A stretch of DNA of 64,000 nucleotides, taken from the NCBI GenBank assembly GCA_949128115.1, contig OX421966.1:33125042-33189041 (forward strand), in the 5' to 3' direction. The notes beneath the pieces were generated by a model. That model was not told the origin of the DNA, did not search any database, and saw only the letters and a list, made by a program, of their open reading frames with translations. The translations under genes and the position numbers were made by a program. Of this stretch, positions 44,517 to 56,168 are shown one piece after another (position 1 is the stretch's first letter; each line of letters opens with the position of its first letter). The DNA comes from Anaspis maculata. Its lineage: Eukaryota; Arthropoda; Insecta; Coleoptera; Scraptiidae.

Positions 44517-45123
44517 ATGGACTTTTTCACGCGTTTCATAGTACTGGTCATCTACTATCGTGCGGTGATGCCCCGGGAAAAGGGATGAAACGAGAAAGCC
44601 ATCGAAACAAAACCACACTGATTAATCCCCACTGTTCCAAAAATGTCTTCGTTGTTATCGTCAATACTGTTATCGTTACTGAAAAACCCAACAGAAAAAC
44701 CTGCTAATAACCTAGTAGTTGATGCAGAGCAAAAAAATCAACCAAATTTGAGAAATTTTCTAGCCAAATAAACGGAAGTTCAGATCAGTATCATGGCATT
44801 TTTGTATTTTTTTTTGACAATTTGCCTTCGGAAATATCTCGAAACTGTGGTATATATTTGTGTCTCGATTTGTGTACAGAATAAAAAACTACATCGATTA
44901 CAATATACAATCCAATTAATTACAATACAATTATCGATCCAAATATACAGGGTGTCACATCAACAGAAAAAGTTTTTTGCAGTATATTATAGGTTGTGGA
45001 ATATTATAGTTTCCAATGTTGAGATCCACGGAGAAAATGGCTCAAGAAAAGTTTTTCTTTTCAAATTATCTCAAAAGGACAAAAGGTAAACCTACAGTAT
45101 GGGGGGAATTCTCTCACCCTATA

Positions 45124-45215
45124 CAGGTTGGTCCATCGTCCATCGTAGCGTAATTATCCCATGACGGTCTTACCGTTCAAGATAAAGAAAATATGTAAGA
45201 GAAAAGTTTCTTTTC
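45124..45215 (+). mobile_element. isolated end of the 35404-36925 family
   Basis: CAGGTTGGTCCATC...CGTAGCGTAATTATCCCAT then GACGGTCTTACCGTTCAAGAT matches the left arm at 35407-35465; no partner arm is nearby. Confidence 0.8.
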
Positions 45216-45269
45216 TTGTATCGTTGTATCGTTAGCAGAGACCCAGTGCACACCCACTAGTTGATAATT

Positions 45270-45420
45270 TCTAATTAGCCGCAAGTTTTAATTTTAGTCG
45301 CAAGCGCAGCGACGCCCATTGCCTCTTATGAACCAGCCTCCTCAGAACAGCCAATAAGCGATGCAGCGCTTACGCCTAAAATTAAAACTTCCGGCTAAAT
45401 AAGCTGACTGAACGCAAGGG
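45270..45420. mobile_element. 150-bp hairpin sharing the end of the 23110 element
   Basis: TTAGCCGCAAGTTTTAATTT then TAGTCGCAAGCGC is inverted at GCGCTTACGCCTAAAATTAA then AACTTCCGGCTAA. The flank GCTGACTGAACGC inverted equals the 23115 terminus GCGTTCAGTCAGC. Confidence 0.85.
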
Positions 45421-45545
45421 GTTCCTGAATTTTCAAAAATCGAAATAAAAATTTTCAATTTTTTTTGGAAATTTCCAAAATTTGATAGCAATTCCCGTAC
45501 TTTTTTTTTTAAGAGTTTCTACTTGACGAAAAAAATTAAATAAAA
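45421..45545 (-). mobile_element. partial arm of the 60683-61292 palindrome family
   Basis: TTTGATAGCAATTCCCGTAC and AGAGTTTCTACTTGACGAAA then AAAATTAAATAAAA match, diverged, the right arm near 61175-61250. Confidence 0.6.
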
Positions 45546-46090
45546 CCGGTTTTAAAGTGACAGGAGGTTTATAATGGTGACAGGCGGCTAATAATGTGAC
45601 AGTCAGCCTACTGACTTTGTGAAAATCACTTCACGACATCTGAGCAGGTCAATAACGACCTACTTCACAGCTAGTAGTAAGTAGTGAGAAAAAAATCTTC
45701 ATAACCGCTCTTATCATCTGAGGACTCTATGCATAAATTCTTTGGCATAAAAACCTTGAACACCTTGTACAAGAATTTTCATTTTCCTTGTTTTCAAGAT
45801 TAAGACTGTAATAACAGTGATAATAAATTAATTATGATAATCATTCACAACGCGCAAAGGCGAATAACCTTTATGCCAATATGCATGTTGTGTGTGGGTG
45901 ACTAATACGCAAAATGCCCTCAGGGGTTTCCTTATTCCAATGAAATATTGCAGATGAAACTGACGCGGGAACTCAAGACCATTTTTGCGACCCCTTGGCT
46001 TCCTTTTCTGTCAAATCCCTGAAACTCGAGCGTAAGCGTCAATTATAGTTACAATGATAATCACGAGGATAATCATCATTGTCGCTGGAC
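45546..46090. other. no gene recognised
   Basis: Short direct repeats GTGACAGGAGG / GTGACAGGCGG / GTGACAGTCAG near 45555-45605; otherwise unique. Confidence 0.4.
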
Positions 46091-46094
46091 TACT

Positions 46095-46216
46095 ACCGTA
46101 TGATCAAAAACTTTCCTCCTCTAGGCAGGCTGTGGCCTGGCCAAAATCAGCCTCGTTGGCCTGCCAATGACCAGACCACAGCCTGTCTAGAGGAGGAAAG
46201 TTTTTGATCATACGGT
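46095..46216. mobile_element. 122-bp MITE, TIR ACCGTATGATCAAAAAC (copy 2)
   Basis: ACCGTATGATCAAAAACTTT then CCTCCTCTAGGCAGGCTGTG, with a near-perfect inverse at the right end. The loop is the reverse complement of the copy at 39126-39247. Confidence 0.93.
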
Positions 46217-46807
46217 AAAAGATTCCATATACCATAGTGAATTGTTCTTGCGCGCTGTTTCGAAATCACTGTGATTCATTTGCTTATTTACCAAAATTCT
46301 CATTATGAACAAAATTTTGTTAAAAGTATGGGGTTGATTAAAATTTTATTTTTTTCCTAATAATCGAATCTATTTGCCTGGTCAGAAGGCTAGTTTCTGG
46401 GTACCTAACTTCCCGCGTAAACTATATAGATGTTTATTCAAATGTGGGAAAATTTACATAGTTGACAAGCTCAAATTACAAACAGACTGTGTAATCATAA
46501 TAAACACGTGATACTTGTTGAAAATAAGCTGTCCCGTCTGCATTGTGTCTGCTAGGTATGACCGTGGAACGTGGATGGAAGATATCAATGACGATATCGA
46601 TCAATCAGACCTACCTTCCGTTCAAGTTTCGCCGTTCACATTTCAAAAAGCCCATAAAAAAGTGCTTCCGGCATTTCGGACGACGAACGTCAAAATTCTT
46701 CAGCGCCAAGTCCAACACGTTGCTACCGCCCAGCGTCACTTTCTTCCTGTTCTTCTCGTGCTTCTTCCACTAAGTGTTTCCGCCAATCATCGCGATCGTC
46801 AATCGTA

Positions 46808-46855
46808 ATTTCAATTCCAGCACCATCATCGTCAACGGCCACCGACGGCAGCGAA
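46808..46855 (+). promoter_or_regulatory. KAT6 upstream acceptor and leader
   Basis: GTAATTTCAATTCCAG ends at 46820 as a plausible acceptor. The following 35 bases are open in the KAT6 frame (two bases complete a codon, then 11 codons) up to ATG 46856. Confidence 0.4.
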
Positions 46856-47227
46856 ATGTGCGAACCAGAAGAAGTGTCGCAGGAGGTGTGGTCCCGGTGG
46901 ATCCTCGACGCCATCAGAAAAATTCGTTCGCAAAAGCAGCGGCCCAGCGTGGAACGCATTTGCCATGCCATACGACAGCACCACAACTATCACGAGGACG
47001 TGGTGGCCGAGCATCTGGAGGCCGCCGTCAAAGAGAGCGCCGTCCTCAAGGTTTTCAATAAGGGCCAGAGTTCGTACAAGGACCCCGGCGGCATCCAGAG
47101 CCGCACTTTGCACATCGTCAAAGGCACCGACCTGAGCAAAGTGGTCACCAAGGCCGTCCGGGAGCTGGGCGAGCGCGACGGGAGCACTCTCAAATCCATC
47201 GAGAAATACATCCGGCAGTCGAACACG
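46856..47227 (+). CDS. enok: KAT6/enok-type histone acetyltransferase, N-terminal exon
   Basis: Codons 1-124 from ATG 46856. VWSRWILDAIRKIRSQKQRP and SVERICHAIRQHHNYHED form the SAMD1-like winged helix (about residues 10-75), with VLKVFNKGQSSYKDPGG at its end. A linker-histone H15-like domain begins near residue 92 (TDLSKVVTKAVRELGERDGS, TLKSIEKYIRQ). This pair of domains at the N-terminus is characteristic of KAT6A/KAT6B and fly Enok, MYST acetyltransferases of the MOZ/MORF complex that acetylate histone H3; the winged helix is known to bind unmethylated CpG DNA. The GC content is far above the flanks. Ends AACACG|GTTAGT in phase 0. A start further upstream is possible. Confidence 0.92.
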
Positions 47228-48043
47228 GTTAGTGTGTTTTTATGAATGGCCATGGGCGACGTGCACCGATGTCGGTGGCGCCATCAGTTGTCAGTTGTGC
47301 TGTCCTCAAACGATAATGGTGTGTCAGTTTTTACCAGTTTAGCCGCTAATGCTGGTGCGAAATTCCAAATGTACACGTCGCCTATTGAAGTATAAAATTT
47401 GAAATGCACGAACCAAAGTATTATTGATCTTAATCGTAATAGTTTTATCACTACTGGAAACGTAACGCTTGACCTGTCCTCAACAAGAGAGTTGAAAAGG
47501 AACACGACGTACCTGTCCGCTCTTTTATAACTTCACCTAGTAGCCCAGTCATCCTAGCTCATTTCAGGGCCTGAGGTCGGAATCGCTCCCATAAAGCTGG
47601 ATTTTTGCATACATGTCCAGTAAACAGCCCTCTTTCAATAATTTTGAAAAATCTATCGTTTTTGGCAGCTTTTCTTGAATAACTCAATAAATATTCAACT
47701 TCTTGGAATAAAATCTTTTGCTGTAATAAAAGCTTGGAATTCTCCAACCAATGTTGTCAGTAAGATTTTTTTGGGGGTCATGGTCCTTGAGCAAATATCA
47801 AATGAGTTGAGCGACTTACTCCACTTTTCTCATCTCGGTTGAATCAGTTGAAGTACCCTAGAGATCCGGTTCAGAGAAAAGTTGAACAAAAATCAACTTG
47901 TTCCCAAACATACCATCCTTTCTCAACATTCTAAGGCATTTTTCTATCGTATGAAATGAAAATTGTCGGCGAGGGGCCTAATTTATAAATTCAGTTATTA
48001 GATGATAATCCCAAACTTTGCTCGACTGACAATGCATGTGAAA

Positions 48044-48184
48044 GCTGTATTACACTACACAATTTCTTGTACAATTTATTAAACAATCTGTCAATTGAAC
48101 AATCAAGTTCATTGTTTTTTGACACAATTTTGGCAGATTGTTCAAGAAATTGTGCAAGAAATTGTGTAGTGTAATACAGCTATA
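48044..48184. repeat. hairpin
   Basis: GCTGTATTACACTACACAAT then TTCTTG is inverted at CAAGAAATTGTGTAGTGTAA then TACAGC. Confidence 0.95.
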
Positions 48185-48186
48185 AC

Positions 48187-48408
48187 CTATACTATTGGAT
48201 CGAAATAATTGAGAGTGACTCATTCACATCCACAGTGGGTGTGAGTAAGTGAACACTTGGAGCGTGGATAACTGAGAGTGACTCATACTTTTCATCCTAG
48301 TTTCACGTTCTTCGCTGCAACGCTCCAAGTGTTCACTTGATCACTCACAACCCACTGTGGATGTGAATGACTCACTCTCAATTTTTCGACCCAATAGTAT
48401 AAGTTACA
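48187..48408. mobile_element. 222-bp palindromic MITE
   Basis: TATACTATTGGATCGAAAT, GAGAGTGACTCATTCACATC and CACAGTGGG are inverted at CCCACTGTG, GATGTGAATGACTCACTCTC and TTCGACCCAATAGTATA; GTGAACACTTGGAGCG also pairs. Confidence 0.95.
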
Positions 48409-48492
48409 TTCTTATTGTTGAATTTTTCGTCCGCATTTAAAGGGATAGGTACCAGTTTTGATCGTCGTAACCTAGGTTACGTTCATTTTCAG

Positions 48493-48805
48493 GCGAACAA
48501 GACCCAATATCGTCGTGGATATGGCAAGGCAATGGGTCGTTTGCATGGTCGTATGTCACAAATTTTTTTTGAGAGAGAGCCGAAGACCGTCGCTCAAGCG
48601 ACTTATCAGAAGTATCAGACGCTTGAAGAAAACCTCTGTTACTCATCGTCATCTTGTCACATAAGTTTAGAGGTGCAAAATAACGATGGGTAATAGAGAT
48701 TTTCTTCAAGCGTCTGATTGGTACGAGCAAAGTTTTTGGCCCTCTCAAAAAAAGTTTTTTGACATACGACCTATTGCCATATCCACGACGATATTCTCTT
48801 TTGGA
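48493..48805. repeat. palindrome
   Basis: AATATCGTCGTGGATATGGC is inverted at GCCATATCCACGACGATATT. AGACGCTTGAAGAAAA at 48617 is inverted at TTTTCTTCAAGCGTCT near 48700. Confidence 0.9.
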
Positions 48806-49844
48806 AGCATCCATTTGTGACTTGGGCTCCTCGTCGACAATTTTCATTTCATACAATCGGAAAACACTCTACAACCATCAAGAGAGAATGATCTGTTTGA
48901 AGACAAGTTGAATTTTGTCCAGTTCTTTTTTTGAACCGGATTCTAGGTTCACATTCAGGTCACTTTTGATTTAATCCCCTTTTCAGAATTTTTGTTTGAC
49001 GTCAGTTCTGATCCTCGACCCTTTTCACATGAGCGAGCCTTTAGCTTAAACAAGAGCCCTAATTTTTCAAAATTTGCCAACAACGAACAAAGTTATATCC
49101 ACAAGACACAAAGATTGCATTTTTGAGATCACTCTGTAATTAAAGAAGATAAACAAGAAAAAACTTTAAATCGCCTTGAGGTATGGGTCAACCCTTGGTC
49201 CTTGGTTTCCACCGACTGACCTAAAACACTTGAAAAGAGCCTAAACGATTTTCTTGTGGAATGGGAGCTGTTCTTTTCCAACTTTCCATTTTTGCAGTAC
49301 CTACCTAACTACCTGATTGAGCGCCCTGTATAATCAATACCAAACACCTATACGTGGCTTTGCCTTTTTCGGGTCCCAGAAATTTGTGATAAGTGTGAGG
49401 GAGATCTTTGTACATGCGAACAGATGCTGAGGTTGGTCCAAGTGATTTGAAATTCCAGTCTCTCGGAGGACTGGACAGATTTATTTATTTTGTTAAGGTT
49501 GCATCCCTGTCGGCTGCCCGTACTTTTCATGATCCATCAAATGATTGTGGGGCACTCTAGTTGAAAACAAAATTTGGTTCAATTCCGTTAGATACTTCAT
49601 GTCATGAGCTATAAAAAGTAGAAATTTAAAGTCTGACAGCTTGTGATTTTTTGACAGGCGCAATAGTGGAAGTTTTCATTGACAATTTTGAATGTAGTTT
49701 TTTTGACGGTTTTGAAATGATATATTACAAGATCCATTCGGCGAGATAGACTTCCTGTAATTTTTTTGTAGTGACACTTCCGAGTGACAGATCAAGATGA
49801 CAACCACACTTTCCTAATTTTGATCGAGAGTGGTCCAACGGCTT

Positions 49845-49935
49845 GGGAATGAATCTTGGCACAAAATTCGACAGACCGACTAACATATTGACCGATAGAC
49901 CTGCAGACCGACAGACCTGCAGACCGACCAATAAC
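49845..49935. repeat. GACAGACCGA/CTGCAGACCGA short repeats
   Basis: GACCTGCAGACCGA occurs twice, 16 bp apart, with GACAGACCGAC before it. Confidence 0.8.
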
Positions 49936-51246
49936 TTTTTGTTTTCTGAAAGCCCTTTTTATGTCTACTCGAATGCAAAAAATGCAGATTTGTTGAAAGC
50001 TCAATAATTTTTTTTTCAACTGATCAACTGAGATGAGAAAAGTGAATAAATCGCTAAACTCATTTGACATTTGCTCAGGGACCAAAACCCCTAAAAAAAT
50101 CTCACTGGCAACATTAGTTGGAGAATTTCAAGCTCTGATTACTGCAAAAGTTTTCATTCCTAGTTATTCGCGATTTCAAAAATCTAGACGACCCCCTGGC
50201 GGCTGAAATGGCGAACCTAGTTTGTAAGTTTTTACGTCATTTCTGTTCTGTCGCTTCTGTCTTATAATGGGGTCTTATACGATTTTTTTTTATTCCTTTG
50301 AACTAAAGTACAATGTGAGATAACCACAGACATAGCAACATAGTATCTCAGAAGCAACTAATTTTCTTAAAAAAGAAAGTTGAAAATCGAGGCGCGAAGC
50401 AGAGCGGTTTGATTTCAACGTCTAGTGACGTAACTAGACGTTGCGTGTTGCTATGGCAACGATGCTGTCGTTGCTGCTGATACGTTGCTCTCATGTCGAC
50501 CTTGTCCATGCTTTGTTTTCATTCGCGCTAACGCTAAGCGCGATTTCACTTGATTTAAACCGATAGACTGGAAGAAGCGAAACCTCAATTACTTTTTTCT
50601 TGGTCGATTTTTTTTATTTGTGTTTTAGCTGCACAGTTGCTAATTTTGTCTATTCAATGAAAGGTCCGTACTAATAAAATCGTATTTTGTGATTTTTGTA
50701 TACGACCCCATTGACGAAATACTCGTTTAGGTGATCGAGTTATTCAAGAAAATGAACCTTTGTTAAATAACGATCAATAATTAATTAACCAAAATACCAC
50801 AAATACAACCGTTATATAACGCACGATGACAGGTGACAGAAAAACTTACAATCCTCCATCTTGTTTACAACGCCCCCATCGGTAGTTGAAATCGCGAATT
50901 CAAGAAAAACTGCCAAAAATGACAGATTTTCAAAATGGCGGAAAACGCTCCGGGTCTCAGAATTTTTTTTATCACTAATTGAAGGAGGGCTGTTTACTGG
51001 ACATGTATGCAAAAATCCAGCTTTATGCTGTATGGGAGCGATTCCGACCTCGAATGCTAGGATGACTGGGCTCTAGTGTGAAATACCCTCGGAAATACCT
51101 GAAATTTTACTTCAAGCGGTAGCTACAATTTTTGAATTATTAAAATTCAGGAGTATTAAAATCTTAACGACTATGAGGACAAAAAAAAAATCATCCCGTC
51201 TCACGAGACCTCGCAGCTTAATTATCGCTTTATGTGATGCCACCAG

Positions 51247-51441
51247 GTGGAGGAAACGCCCGAGGTCGACCTGAAGACCATACTCCGGATGGCCGCCAAG
51301 CGGGCCGTCAACAGGAACCTGATCATCCAGGATGGCAAAGCGTTCAAGTACAACTATAACCACCAGAGCCCCACTTCCAGGAAAAAGCACCAGGACTCGC
51401 AACTGAGGAGGAGCGGCGACGACCTTGACATGCGGCCCAAG
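51247..51441 (+). CDS. enok: KAT6/enok-type histone acetyltransferase, second recognised exon
   Basis: Follows TGATGCCACCAG and reads in phase 0 for 65 codons: VEETPEVDLKTILRMAAKRA, then VNRNLIIQDGKAFKYN completes the H15-like winged helix started before intron 1, ending near residue 162. The remaining residues (HQSPTSRKKHQDSQLRRSGD...DMRPK) are a charged linker ahead of the PHD fingers expected in this family. Ends CCCAAG|GTGAGT, a near-perfect donor, phase 0. The PHD, MYST zinc finger, acetyltransferase and C-terminal exons are not in the window, so only about 189 residues of a very large protein are visible. Confidence 0.9.
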
Positions 51442-53010
51442 GTGAGTGACCACGGAGAAGGCCAGCCGAGCCGATATTCAAGAACTTTTCCTCCAGAAAT
51501 CGCGCGCCAAACTTGTATTATATACTCGATGATGTTTATGCCATCATCGGAGAGAGACGCGCGCTCTACATAGCGAAATTTATTGCCCGATCCTCATTTG
51601 CCACTACTACTACTACTTGTTCGGGTACTTACTGCGGTTACAACGAGAGACAGGACCGGTTTTTTCCCTCGTGTTTTTGTTCAGTACCTGAGCATAATGT
51701 GGAATGGTCGTGTGTGATACATGGGTACACTCATTTACTCGTACTACCTTTTTTAAAATCGCCACTTGGTCATGTGATCACGGGCGGTTGCAGTGAGAAT
51801 ATTGATTGTTGCATGTTGAAACTGTTGAAAGGGTGGCAAAATACAAACACTCCATGTCGATTGCTGTGCATTTTTACGTAATGCATAACTTTCGAGATAT
51901 TTTGAAGTGTATTATTACAGGAAGTTTAAGAATTAAAATGAAATAGGCCTTATTAGTAAATTGGTTAAAAGAAAGTTACATTAATGAAAGTCAAAGATAT
52001 TTTCTGGAGTACATTGAACTCCACAGAAAAATAAATGGAATGTAGCAATACCCGTCGTAGTATTGCACTGTTGGAGATCAAAGAGAAAAAAATCAAATAT
52101 TGTGATGACTCCCTTGTTCCCACAACGTTTTGTACAATCAATCTATCATATTCTGAGGTGCAATACTTCCGTCAGTTCTACTCGTAGCTAGTCAGTAGGC
52201 AAGACTGGCAGAAGCTAGGTTTGTGGGTATTCGCTCCGTGCACGACGCCAGCGTCACCTAGCGTACGCAACTTTGTAGGCGCAAAACGTCACTTATGTCA
52301 TGAATTACAGATGGCTAAACTGTCATAAATGGCAGATCGCTGGCCTGGACTGTCATTATTTTGTGGTTAAGTGCTTTGTCAACATAGACTTGGTCATTGA
52401 CAAATTGTCAGTCAACCACGTGGCATCTGTTGTGACCCATGGTTGTCAATTATTCCAATTATTTCCACAGTCAAATTAACATCAATGACATCAAACATCA
52501 GAAAATTGACAGCCCAATCATGCAGCGCCGAGCCATCAATGTTGCTCTTTTTGTCCACATAAAGCGCTGTGATCGGTTTCGTTACCCCCACTCTGTACTT
52601 CGCACGGGGCGAATACAGTCAGTCTAACTTCCTAAACTCAAACTCCTCTATCTCGAATTTTCCCTCTACTTCAAATTTACTGTGTCCCTTGCACTTCCTA
52701 TACATATATTTACATGTGTTTCCTATAACTCGAAATGATTTCGTCACCCCTTCGGGTTTCGAGCTATGACAGTTCTTAATCTGTATTTATGCTTTCCGAA
52801 GAAAAGATCGGTTTTCAATGGTTTCATCCCGATGTAAGACAACCTGGTATAAAAGTCATATAATCAACAACCAGTAAACCGAATATTAATTTATCTACGA
52901 CGGCTACAAAAAGTAGCAGTAATAACTTTTAACATGTGGAAAAGATCAACAAATCTAGTTCCTTTCTTGTTTTTCATTTAATTTTGACATTTTCCAACAA
53001 TTTCAAATAT

Positions 53011-53130
53011 AGTGTGTTCAACCCTAGTGTGAGTCTAGTTGGCTGGAAGTTTCGCCACGCGACGCATTTTGAAAGAAGAAATTCGAGAAGTCATAGCTTA
53101 TAAAGTCACGCTAGGGTTGAACGTACTATA
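53011..53130. mobile_element. short MITE, TIR GTTCAACCCTAGTGTGA (copy 2)
   Basis: GTGTGTTCAACCCTAGTGTG is inverted at CACGCTAGGGTTGAACGTAC. Same family as 9730-9870; also begins TGAGTCTAG like that copy. Confidence 0.9.
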
Positions 53131-56013
53131 TTATGTACTTTGGGATGTTGAATAATGATCGTTTTATTTTGTGAGCGGGGACCTTTAACACTAACATAAA
53201 TAACACTAACACCAGCATAATAACATAATTATTTTCGGATTTAAACGACCGGAAGGATCGATTCGTTCAAAATTGATGAGACATCAAATGCTGGTTAATA
53301 CAGTAGTATGAGGCGTTAACTATTTTTTGGAGAAGTGTAAGGTAGATCAATTGTCAACTAAGAACACTAATTTGCTTGCCTAAATACGTTATGAACCGCA
53401 TAATCTTGCATAGACAGTCAGTCGGGTACTTTACTTTACACTTCCTAAACAACACACTTGACTAATTGACTAGGTACTCAACGGAGTAAATATTAGTTTC
53501 CTCTCTAATCAGTAATTCAACAGCTATCCACAATAGAAGTCTCCATCCAAAACTACTGGTGACAAAGCCGTGCTTGCGAGAAAGCACACCTTATTTGTAA
53601 CATAACAGGAGAAAATTACTTGTGTACAGGTGTGTAATCGCAGTGTAAGAAAGATCTAATGCTCGATAACCTATAACGTCATTAAGTTGTATACGACTCC
53701 TCATTTTCACTTCTCCTATTAAGTAGATGTGCATACATACCTAGTATAGGGTGTGGACAAAAACGCTCACTCATTTCTATTACATTATATTATACGCATC
53801 TCTGGATAGCAAAATCATGATTTAGCTATAACATTCATCATCGATAAAATAAATGAGATAGTAATTTACAGCTTCCCATCGCTTTCTCGAAAAGGAAACG
53901 AGATATATGCTTGGATCATTTAATTTTCTTGAAAAGGTGCAGTTCAGATTCTGACATTTTAGGTTCATTGATGGTAAAACAGGAACATTGCATTCAATTT
54001 CCGCATTTCACCTATATCATTAATCTTCGTCTCGCGTCGCACTTCGTGCTGCTGTACTCGCACCAGAGCGGCTGCAGTGTTTAATAAAGCGAACAAATAT
54101 AGAATTATTCTTGTTAAAAAAAGTTAGAACTTCTTCTCAACCACATGTTTGATTAAAAAAAAAAACTAAAAAAAGATTGTACGCATATGTTACGGTTTGG
54201 GATGTGAATTAGCTGTCTACTCAGTTGCTTCTGGCTCAAAAAATCTTCAAAAAACGAATGACGTTACCATCAATTAATTTCAAACATTTACGAGTCGGCG
54301 TAAATGGTTAATTTGATAATTTGCGGTTCGGTGATCTCTGTCCAAAGCTCTGATTCAACTTTTATAGTATTATAGCTGAAGATGATGAATTGTTTCATCT
54401 TCGCGTAATCACTTTGCATTTGGTCAGAACAATGGATAATATCCTGGGATAATATTTTGCGATTTTCTTTCTGTCTGACACGTCGATTAAATTTTAATAA
54501 TTATGCAATAAATAAAGTTTTTTGGTGACTCAGAGTACCATAATAATATGTCTTGATATAATTCTAACAAGCACACAAAGAAGTATTCACGTGCAAATTA
54601 GCTATATAGATATTTGCCAAATATTTGATGACTCTATTTATTTATCCAACGCCATACATCATGTAGACTTTTTGTGTTGGACGAATGTCAACGAAGCGCT
54701 CCATGTAAAAATACCGGCCAATGAAACTGAAATTTGCAAAGTTCGATGAACAAACGGAAACTGTTTGGCATTTGATTGGTCGTTTTTGTTCTTGATAAAT
54801 AAATCCCGCGAGCTCACTCAAGGTAAACTTGATTAAAAAACAACCGGCCGTTGTAAAAAATGCAGTGCTGTGACTGCTGTCCCTCTTTTGGAGGATCTTT
54901 GAGATTTTTGAACTTACTTACATTTTTTCAACTTTGTAATATACTTTTATAACGTGCCAATGGAAAGTTTCAATGGGGGGCACCATTCGTCGGAGGAGGT
55001 CTTTATTGGAGCTCTCAACGTGACCGTAAAGGTGTCTCGACAATGAGAATAAAGACTGTTTATGAATCTGTGCAAGTCATGTAATTTAACACAGTCTGCT
55101 GGTGATCAACAACGCTTGGTGTATGCATGGCATATTAAGTTGTCCGAGAACATAAGACAATCCATCGTAACTCTCTTGATGTGTGCGCGGTGTGATAATA
55201 AAATAATAACACATAATGGGGCGATATTAGCACGCTGTTAAGTTAAATAGTTAAAAGCTCAAGCTAATTTCAATTTGAAAAACACACCTGAGGAAATTAT
55301 TAAGAAATTATTACTTATTTAAATGAGATAGATTCCTGCGGCGGTGATGGTTTACGATGTCTGTTGGTTTACGAGCTTAGATTATGCACATGACACATTG
55401 GGAAGAAAGAAGTGGCAAATGATCGGGTGTCGCCGACACAGCAACCTTGCATTCCGTCATTTTATTGAATTCTCGTGGTGTTTAGGTATTTTCATAATGA
55501 AAAAAAGAATAATTACGGCATTGACGCTGAATATGATACATGCGGGATTAGTCATTCATTTAGTTTTATTGATGCTCCGACACCAGATCTGGATGAGACG
55601 CGATCCTATAATAACGTCTCCAATTTTAAGCTGGCTCCAAAATCCCGTCAAAGTATCACATTGTTTTTGAATAGTTTTCGACTTGTCATAATCGACTCTG
55701 ACTTGCCCCAAATTGTCTACTCTCCCAATTTATTTTTTTACACTTCTTCGATGTCGCCGATATCTCGTTTACGTTACATAGCAGTCATACCACTCTTGTG
55801 TGTAAAACATTTACACAGTTTTGTTGTCAAAATAATGTCAATACAAGACAATATCTTGTGATATGTGCATGTAAATACAACCTTATAACAGCTAACAGCA
55901 TTAGCAACGTTAGAAATCGCCTGTTTTTATTTCCGTCCATAAACAAAGAAATCAAAGTAGCCTGTGACATTAGACACTTTCGACAAGCGATTACGATTTT
56001 TCGACGCTTGAAT

Positions 56014-56168
56014 CTAAAGCCCGATTCATATAGCGGCGAATCGCGAAATGCGAATTGCGAATCTCATTCCTATTGGCCAATTTTTGACAGGCATTTGAAA
56101 TTGGCTAATAGGATTTCTGCGAATTCGCAATCAAAATTCCCAATTCGCGGCTATATGAACTGGGCTTA
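56014..56168. mobile_element. 155-bp MITE with AGCCCRRTTCATATAGC ends
   Basis: TAAAGCCCGATTCATATAGC then GGCGAATCGCGAAATGCG is inverted at CGCGGCTATATGAACTGGGC then TTA; CCTATTGGCCAATTTTTGAC and AATTGGCTAATAGG form the centre. Confidence 0.9.

Larger units (their letters stand above)
40130..45020. mobile_element. outer nested palindrome (40.1-45.0 kb)
   Basis: AACTTTTCTTTGATAATTTT, CTACAACC and GTCGCAAAAAACTTTTTTT in the left arm (40165-40275) are inverted in the right arm (44965-45070), together with CGACACCCTGTATATTC (40278) versus AATATACAGGGTGTCAC (44941). The interior holds the 40331-44255 element and a tRNA-like sequence. Confidence 0.7.
47541..51074. mobile_element. 3.5-kb nested palindrome in KAT6 intron 1, TAGCCCAGTCATCCTAGC ends
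   Basis: TAGCCCAGTCATCCTAGC is inverted at GCTAGGATGACTGGGCT. GGAATCGCTCCCATA, GGATTTTTGCATACATGTCC and AACAGCCCTC (47578-47632) are inverted at 50985-51050; GGAATTCTCCAACCAATGTT (47737) near 50112, and GAGATGAGAAAAGTG-type sequence near 47830 and 50030. Inserts of about 0.7 kb (50170-50890) and 2 kb (47960-49950) break the arms. Confidence 0.85.
47228..51246 (+). other. KAT6 intron 1
   Basis: A 4.0-kb phase-0 intron (GTTAGT donor, GATGCCACCAG acceptor) that splits the H15-like domain. Nearly all of it is the 47541-51074 palindrome and its inserts. Confidence 0.9.

Noticed and set aside
49725..49931. CRSAGLSV-type repetitive minus-strand frame
   Set aside because: Caused by GACCTGCAGACCGA short repeats inside the intron palindrome.
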